From: Anseranas semipalmata
Taxonomy: Eukaryota > Chordata > Aves > Anseriformes > Anseranatidae
Direction: 5' to 3'
NCBI GenBank assembly: GCA_013399115.1
Contig: VXAA01003000.1
Span: 246,428 to 310,427 of the forward strand
DNA: 64,000 nt
This document shows, piece after piece, positions 63,269 through 64,000 of this stretch. The notes under the pieces were generated by a model. It was not told where the DNA came from and did not search any database. It saw only the letters and a program-made list of their open reading frames with translations. A program made the translations under genes and the position numbers. Position 1 is the first letter of the stretch. Every line of letters begins with the position of its first letter.

Positions 63269-64000
63269 ATGTAACTAAAAATAGACATAGGTACCAACAT
63301 GTATATATTAGTGGAGCTGTTTCTGTTGTCTCTCAGGATGTCCAGAAAGTTAGCAATCAGAACAAAATTTACATAAAAGATATATCATGCCAAGTGACTT
63401 TTGGAACATCGCCTATTAATTTTGTTTGTTTACTTTACACATAAGTGATTCACTTTATTTAAATCAAACACCTGATTTTTTTCTGACAGCATTATATGAA
63501 GTATTGGATCCTCTCTAGATTATTTCCTTTACCCCCAGAACCCATAATGCGCAGGATCCTATTTTGCCGCTAGCACTGGAACTATGATTTTGGGTTACTT
63601 TTTTTTCCACTTCAGCCAGGAGCTAAATTAGCAAGAGCACATCCCCCTAAGTATAGGTCCATAACTTCACTGCAAATAGCACTTTAGACACTGCCAGCTG
63701 AGATCACTGCCCTCAGCTAACCAGGCTTGATGCTTTTAGACAATGGTCAGGCTGACAACTGACACTGTGTCCACATATACATGTTGCTCAACCCATTTGT
63801 CCAGTCTGTTGTTGCCAAGAGGATAGGGCTGTTTGGGCAGGCAGCTGGCACACAGATGTGAGTACCTCTGGCGATCATCTGAGAGGGGGCAGAGAAGGCA
63901 AAAACATCAGGTCTCAGCTGAGCCCAGGATAGGATTCCTGGTAAAGTTCGTGCTGTAAGCGATCCAAAAAAGCTCCAGCAAAATCACCAGGAACCTCCTG

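Larger units (their letters stand above)
58369..64000. other. Upstream HIVEP2 region, presumed intron to window end
   Basis: Apart from the candidate exon at 61438-61507 and the ATGT repeat, nothing is recognised. A GC-rich stretch at about 59340-59880 has overlapping short ORFs on both strands that look like chance. Confidence 0.5.

Noticed and set aside
1..64000. CRISPR arrays, operons, bacterial promoters, rRNA genes
   Set aside because: None present. The window is eukaryotic with spliced genes.

Overview
This is a vertebrate nuclear genome window, almost certainly from a bird. The evidence is intron-split genes with GT/AG splice sites, CR1 retrotransposon remnants with the typical avian CR1 3' end, short introns, and draft-assembly scars (a 692-base run of N and an unmerged contig overlap). 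The species cannot be named from sequence alone.

The window is dominated by one gene on the minus strand: HIVEP2 (Schnurri-2, MBP-2), a very large ZAS-family C2H2 zinc-finger transcription factor. The whole coding region is present in six exons: 30804-25567, 24792-24638, 19562-19387, 16759-16658, 16097-15187 and 7808-6990. All splice phases agree. Joined, they give 7401 coding bases, or 2466 residues plus a stop. The first ZAS finger pair is in the giant exon. The second pair is split between the third and fourth coding exons. The fifth coding exon carries an acidic tract and a six-residue periodic SPRR-type array. The AT-rich 3' UTR runs to about 6140.

Upstream, the giant exon extends as 5' UTR to a strong acceptor at 31186. 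A 45-nt micro-exon (32447-32491) is a good candidate for the preceding noncoding exon. Two further candidates lie at 58271-58368 and 61438-61507. GC-rich, CpG-containing blocks at 34.5-34.9 kb (running into the N gap) and at 45.06-45.70 kb may mark alternative promoters. The main promoter is probably beyond 64 kb. These upstream calls are inferences from splice signals.

The rest is introns and 5' or 3' flanking DNA with decayed repeats: a CR1 reverse-transcriptase fragment (10.0-10.8 kb, partly duplicated by assembly), a CR1 3' end (37.2 kb), an old LINE ORF2 tail (18.2 kb), a palindromic pair of tRNA-like modules (17.35-17.50 kb), ancient palindromic relics, and microsatellites. No second protein-coding gene, functional tRNA or rRNA gene, CRISPR array or intact mobile element could be supported. 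I found no new biological system. The most useful leads are the upstream-exon candidates, the in-frame N-terminal extension, the hexad repeat in the protein and the assembly duplication.
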